A stretch of DNA of 64,000 nucleotides from Pollenia angustigena (taxonomy: Eukaryota > Arthropoda > Insecta > Diptera > Polleniidae), in NCBI GenBank assembly GCA_930367215.1, contig OV884059.1:53662957-53726956 (forward strand), written 5' to 3'. Position numbers and translations under genes: made by a program. Below, one piece after another: positions 60,990 through 64,000 of the stretch. Position 1 is the first letter of the stretch. Every line of letters starts with the position of its first letter. Below the pieces are notes generated by a model. The model was not told the origin of the DNA. It saw only the letters and a list, made by a program, of their open reading frames with translations, and searched no databases.

Positions 60990-60991
60990 GA

Positions 60992-63900
60992 TAATGAAAA
61001 AACAATAAAAATCGCTAAATTTTTTAAATAATAATTGAATTTAGCTATAAATCGCCAAAAACCACACTTTTTTAAATAAAATTATTGAAATATAATGAAA
61101 AAACAATAAAAATCGCAAAATTTTTTAAATAATAATTGAATTTAGCTATAAGTCGCCAAAAACTACCCTTTTTTAAATAAAGTTATTGAAATATAATGAA
61201 AAAACAATACCAAATCGCAAAATTTTTAAAAAAATAATTGAATTTAGCTATAAATCGCCTAAAACCACTCATTTTTAAATAAAATTATTAAAATATTATG
61301 AAAAAACAATAAAAATCGCAAAATTTTTTAAATAATAATTGAATTTAGCTATAAGTCGCCAAAAACTACCCTTTTTTAAATAAAGTTATTGAAATATATT
61401 GAAAAAACAATAAAAAATCGCTACATTTTTCAAATAATAATTGAATTTAGCTATAAATCGCCAAAAACCACCCTTTTTTAAATAAAATTATTAAAATATT
61501 ATGAAAAAACAATAAAAAATCGCTAAATTTATTAAATAAAATTATTGAAATATAATGAAAAAACAATAAAAAATCGCTACATTTTTCAAATAATAATTGA
61601 ATTTAGCTATAAATCGCCAAAAACCACCCTTTTTTAAATAAAATGATTGAAATATAATGAAAAAACAATAAAAAATCGCTAAATTTTTTAAATAAAATTA
61701 TTGAAATATAATGAAAAAACAATAAAAATATGAGGAAAAAACAATAAACAATCGCTAAATTTTTTAAATAATAATTGAATTTTGCTATAAATCGCCAAAA
61801 ACCACAATTTTTTAAATAAAATTATTGAAATATAATGAAACACACAATAAAAAATCGCAAATTTTTTTAAATAATAGTTGAATTTTTCTATAAATCACCA
61901 AAAACCACCATTTTTTAAATAAAATTATTGAAATATAATGAAAAAACAATAAAAAATCCCTAAATTTTTTAAATAATAATTGAATTTAGCTATAAAGCAC
62001 CAAAAACCACCCTTTTTTAAATAAAATTATTGAAATATAATGAAAAAACAAAAAAAATATAATGAAAAAACAATAAACAATCGCAAAATTTTTTAAATAA
62101 TAATTGAATTTTGCTATAAATCGCCAAAAACCAAAATTTTTTAAATAAAATTATTGAAATATAATGAAACACACAATAAAAAATCGCTAAATTTTTTAAA
62201 TAATAATTGAATTTAGCTATAAATCACCAAAAGCCACCCTTTTTTTAATAAAATTATTGAAATATAATGAAAAAACAATAAAAAATCGCTAAATTTTTTA
62301 AATAATAATTGAATTTAGCTATAAAGCACCAAAAACTACCCTTTTTTAAATATAATTATTGAAATATAATGAAAAAACAATAAACAATCGCTAAATTTTT
62401 TAAATAATAATTGAATTTTACTATAAATCGCCAAAAACCACAATTTTTTAAATAAAATTATTGAAATATAATGAAACACACATTAAAAAATCGCAAATTT
62501 TTTTAAATAATAATTGAATTTTGATATAAATCACCAAAAACCACCCTTTTTTAAATAAAATTATTGAAATATAATGAAAAAACAATAAAAAATCCCTAAA
62601 TTTTTTAAATAATAATTGAATTTAGCTATAAATCGCCTAAAACCACTCATTTTTAAATAAAATTATTGAAAAAACAATAAAAATCGCTAAATTGCTTAAC
62701 TAATAATTTTATTCTTTTTTAATTCCCTATGCTATGAAATATAATGAAAAAACAATAAAAAATCGCTAAATTTTTTAAATAAAATTATTGAAATATAATG
62801 AAAAACAATAAAAAATCGCTACATTTTTCAAATAATAATTGAATTTAGCTATAAATCGCCAAAAACCACCCTTTTTTAAATAAAATTATTGAAATATAAT
62901 AAAAAAACAATAAAAAATCGCTCAATTTTTTAAATAAAATTATTGAAATATAATGAAAAAACAATAAAAATATAAGGAAAAAACAATAAACAATCGCTAA
63001 ATCTTTTAAATAATAATTGAATTTTGCTATAAATCGCCAAAAACCACAATTTTTTAAATAAAATTATTGAAATATAATGAAACACACAATAAAAAATCGC
63101 AAATTTTTTTAAATAATAATTGAATTTGCTATAAATCACCAAAAACCACCCTTTTTTAAATAAAATTATTGAAATATAATGAAAAAACAATAAAAAATCC
63201 CTAAATTTTTTAAATAATAATTGAATTTAGCTATAAAGCACCAAAAACCACCCTTTTTTAAATAAAATTATTGAAATATAATGAAAAAACAAAAAAAAAA
63301 TATAATGAAAAAACAATAAACAATCGCTAAATTTTTTAAATAATAATTGAATTTTGCTATAAATCGCCAAAAACCACAATTTTTTAAATAAAATTATTGA
63401 AATATAATGAAACACACAATAAAAAATCGCTAAATTTTTTAAATAATAATTGAATTTAGCTATAAATCACCAAAAGCCACTCTTTTTTTAATAAAATTAT
63501 TGAAATATAATGAAAAAACAATAAAAAATTGCTAAATTTGTTAAATAATAATAGAATTTTGCTATAAATCGCCAAAAACCACAATTTTTTAAATAAAATT
63601 ATTGAAATATAATGAAACACACAATAAAAAATCGCTGTTTTTTAAAAAATTATTGAATTTAGCTATAAATCACCAAAAGCCACCCTTTTTTAATAAAATT
63701 ATTGAAATATAATGAAAAAACAATAATAATATAAGGAAAAAACAATAAACAATCGCTAAATTTTTTAAATAATAATTGAATTTTGCTATAAATCGCCAAA
63801 AACCACAATTTTTTAAATAAAATTATTAAAATATAATGAAACAAACAATAAAAAATCGCTAAATTTTTTAAATAATAATTGAATTTTGCTATAAATCGCC

Positions 63901-64000
63901 AAAAACCACAATTTTTTAAATAAAATTATTGAAATATAATGAAACACACAATAAAAAATCGCTAAATTTTTTAAAAAATTATTGAATTTAGCTATAAATC
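60992..64000 (-). repeat. Satellite array, minus orientation, segment 3
   Basis: About 30 monomers running off the right edge. From about 61700 a variant with ACCACAATTTTTTAAATAAA and AATGAAACACACAATAAAAA alternates with the common AACCACCC type, giving local dimer/trimer periodicity. Many monomers have TTTTGCTATAAAT in place of TTTAGCTATAAAT. On the reverse strand this changes a TAA stop to AAA and opens chance ORFs (62930-63190, 63227-63415 and 63659-63844). They are satellite by-products. Confidence 0.95.

Larger units (their letters stand above)
57697..60991 (-). mobile_element. Non-autonomous Helitron, complete termini, minus strand
   Basis: A 3,295-bp element. On the minus strand it starts TCTATATATCGTTAGC (60991 downward) and ends with a CGCTA/TAGCG hairpin, nine bases and CTAG (57700-57697). 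Host bases are A on the 5' side and T on the 3' side, the classic Helitron A^T target with no target-site duplication. Joining 57681-57696 to 60992 onward rebuilds the intact monomer found at 53762-53811. Contents from 5' to 3': a 44-bp terminal sequence repeated inverted 0.4 kb inside, a GTCA tract, the CATCATCGCACA module, a ~117-bp tandem array, then a second copy of the module. No RepHel coding region is present. ORFs at 58117-58353, 58699-58896, 59111-59380 and 60789-60971 lie in non-coding repeats. Confidence 0.87.

Noticed and set aside
62930..63844. Three minus-strand ORFs sharing ISIILFKK-like peptides
   Set aside because: They are direct translations of satellite monomers. The shared peptides reflect tandem repetition, not a gene family.

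Overview
This window is eukaryotic repeat DNA, very AT-rich. I see no convincing protein-coding gene, rRNA, functional tRNA or CRISPR array. About 80% of it (roughly 51.7 kb) is one satellite family with a ~102-bp monomer. The rest is transposable elements inserted in that satellite, an 8-bp minisatellite and some unassigned AT-rich sequence. The element at 54.2-55.5 kb carries the (TA)n / GATTTAGCCATGTCCGTC / (GTCY)n core known from dipteran mini-me / DINE-1-type elements. That points to a brachyceran fly, perhaps a calyptrate (inference). The satellite setting suggests pericentromeric or other constitutive heterochromatin (inference).

Layout. 1-235: diverged minus-oriented satellite. 236-1270: unassigned AT-rich DNA. 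1271-2697: 8-bp minisatellite. 2698-3375: unassigned DNA with an (AT)15 tract. 3376-6759: plus-oriented, 5'-incomplete non-autonomous Helitron. 6760-7065: plus satellite. 7066-8206: foldback module with tRNA-like (SINE-type) A and B boxes, plus a direct partial copy. 8207-52866: the main plus-oriented satellite array, with nested higher-order repeats (about 2.35, 2.8-3.0 and 15.92 kb). 52867-52914: a short junction where satellite polarity flips. 52915-64000: minus-oriented satellite, interrupted by a Helentron/mini-me-like element (54227-55487) and a full-length non-autonomous Helitron (57697-60991).

How the parts relate. The same rare-variant block of satellite monomers occurs in plus orientation in the main array and in minus orientation right of 52.9 kb, so the two arrays share one lineage related by inversion. 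The minus-strand Helitron can be defined to the base: removing 57697-60991 rebuilds a monomer that is present uninterrupted at 53762-53811. Both Helitron copies have their 3' CTAG end abutting the same nucleotide of the satellite monomer. The ~15.9-kb duplication in the main array is almost identical between copies, so it is either very recent amplification or an assembly artefact. The open reading frames present come from repeats (8-bp minisatellite, ~117-bp Helitron minisatellite, 102-bp satellite) and are not annotated as genes.
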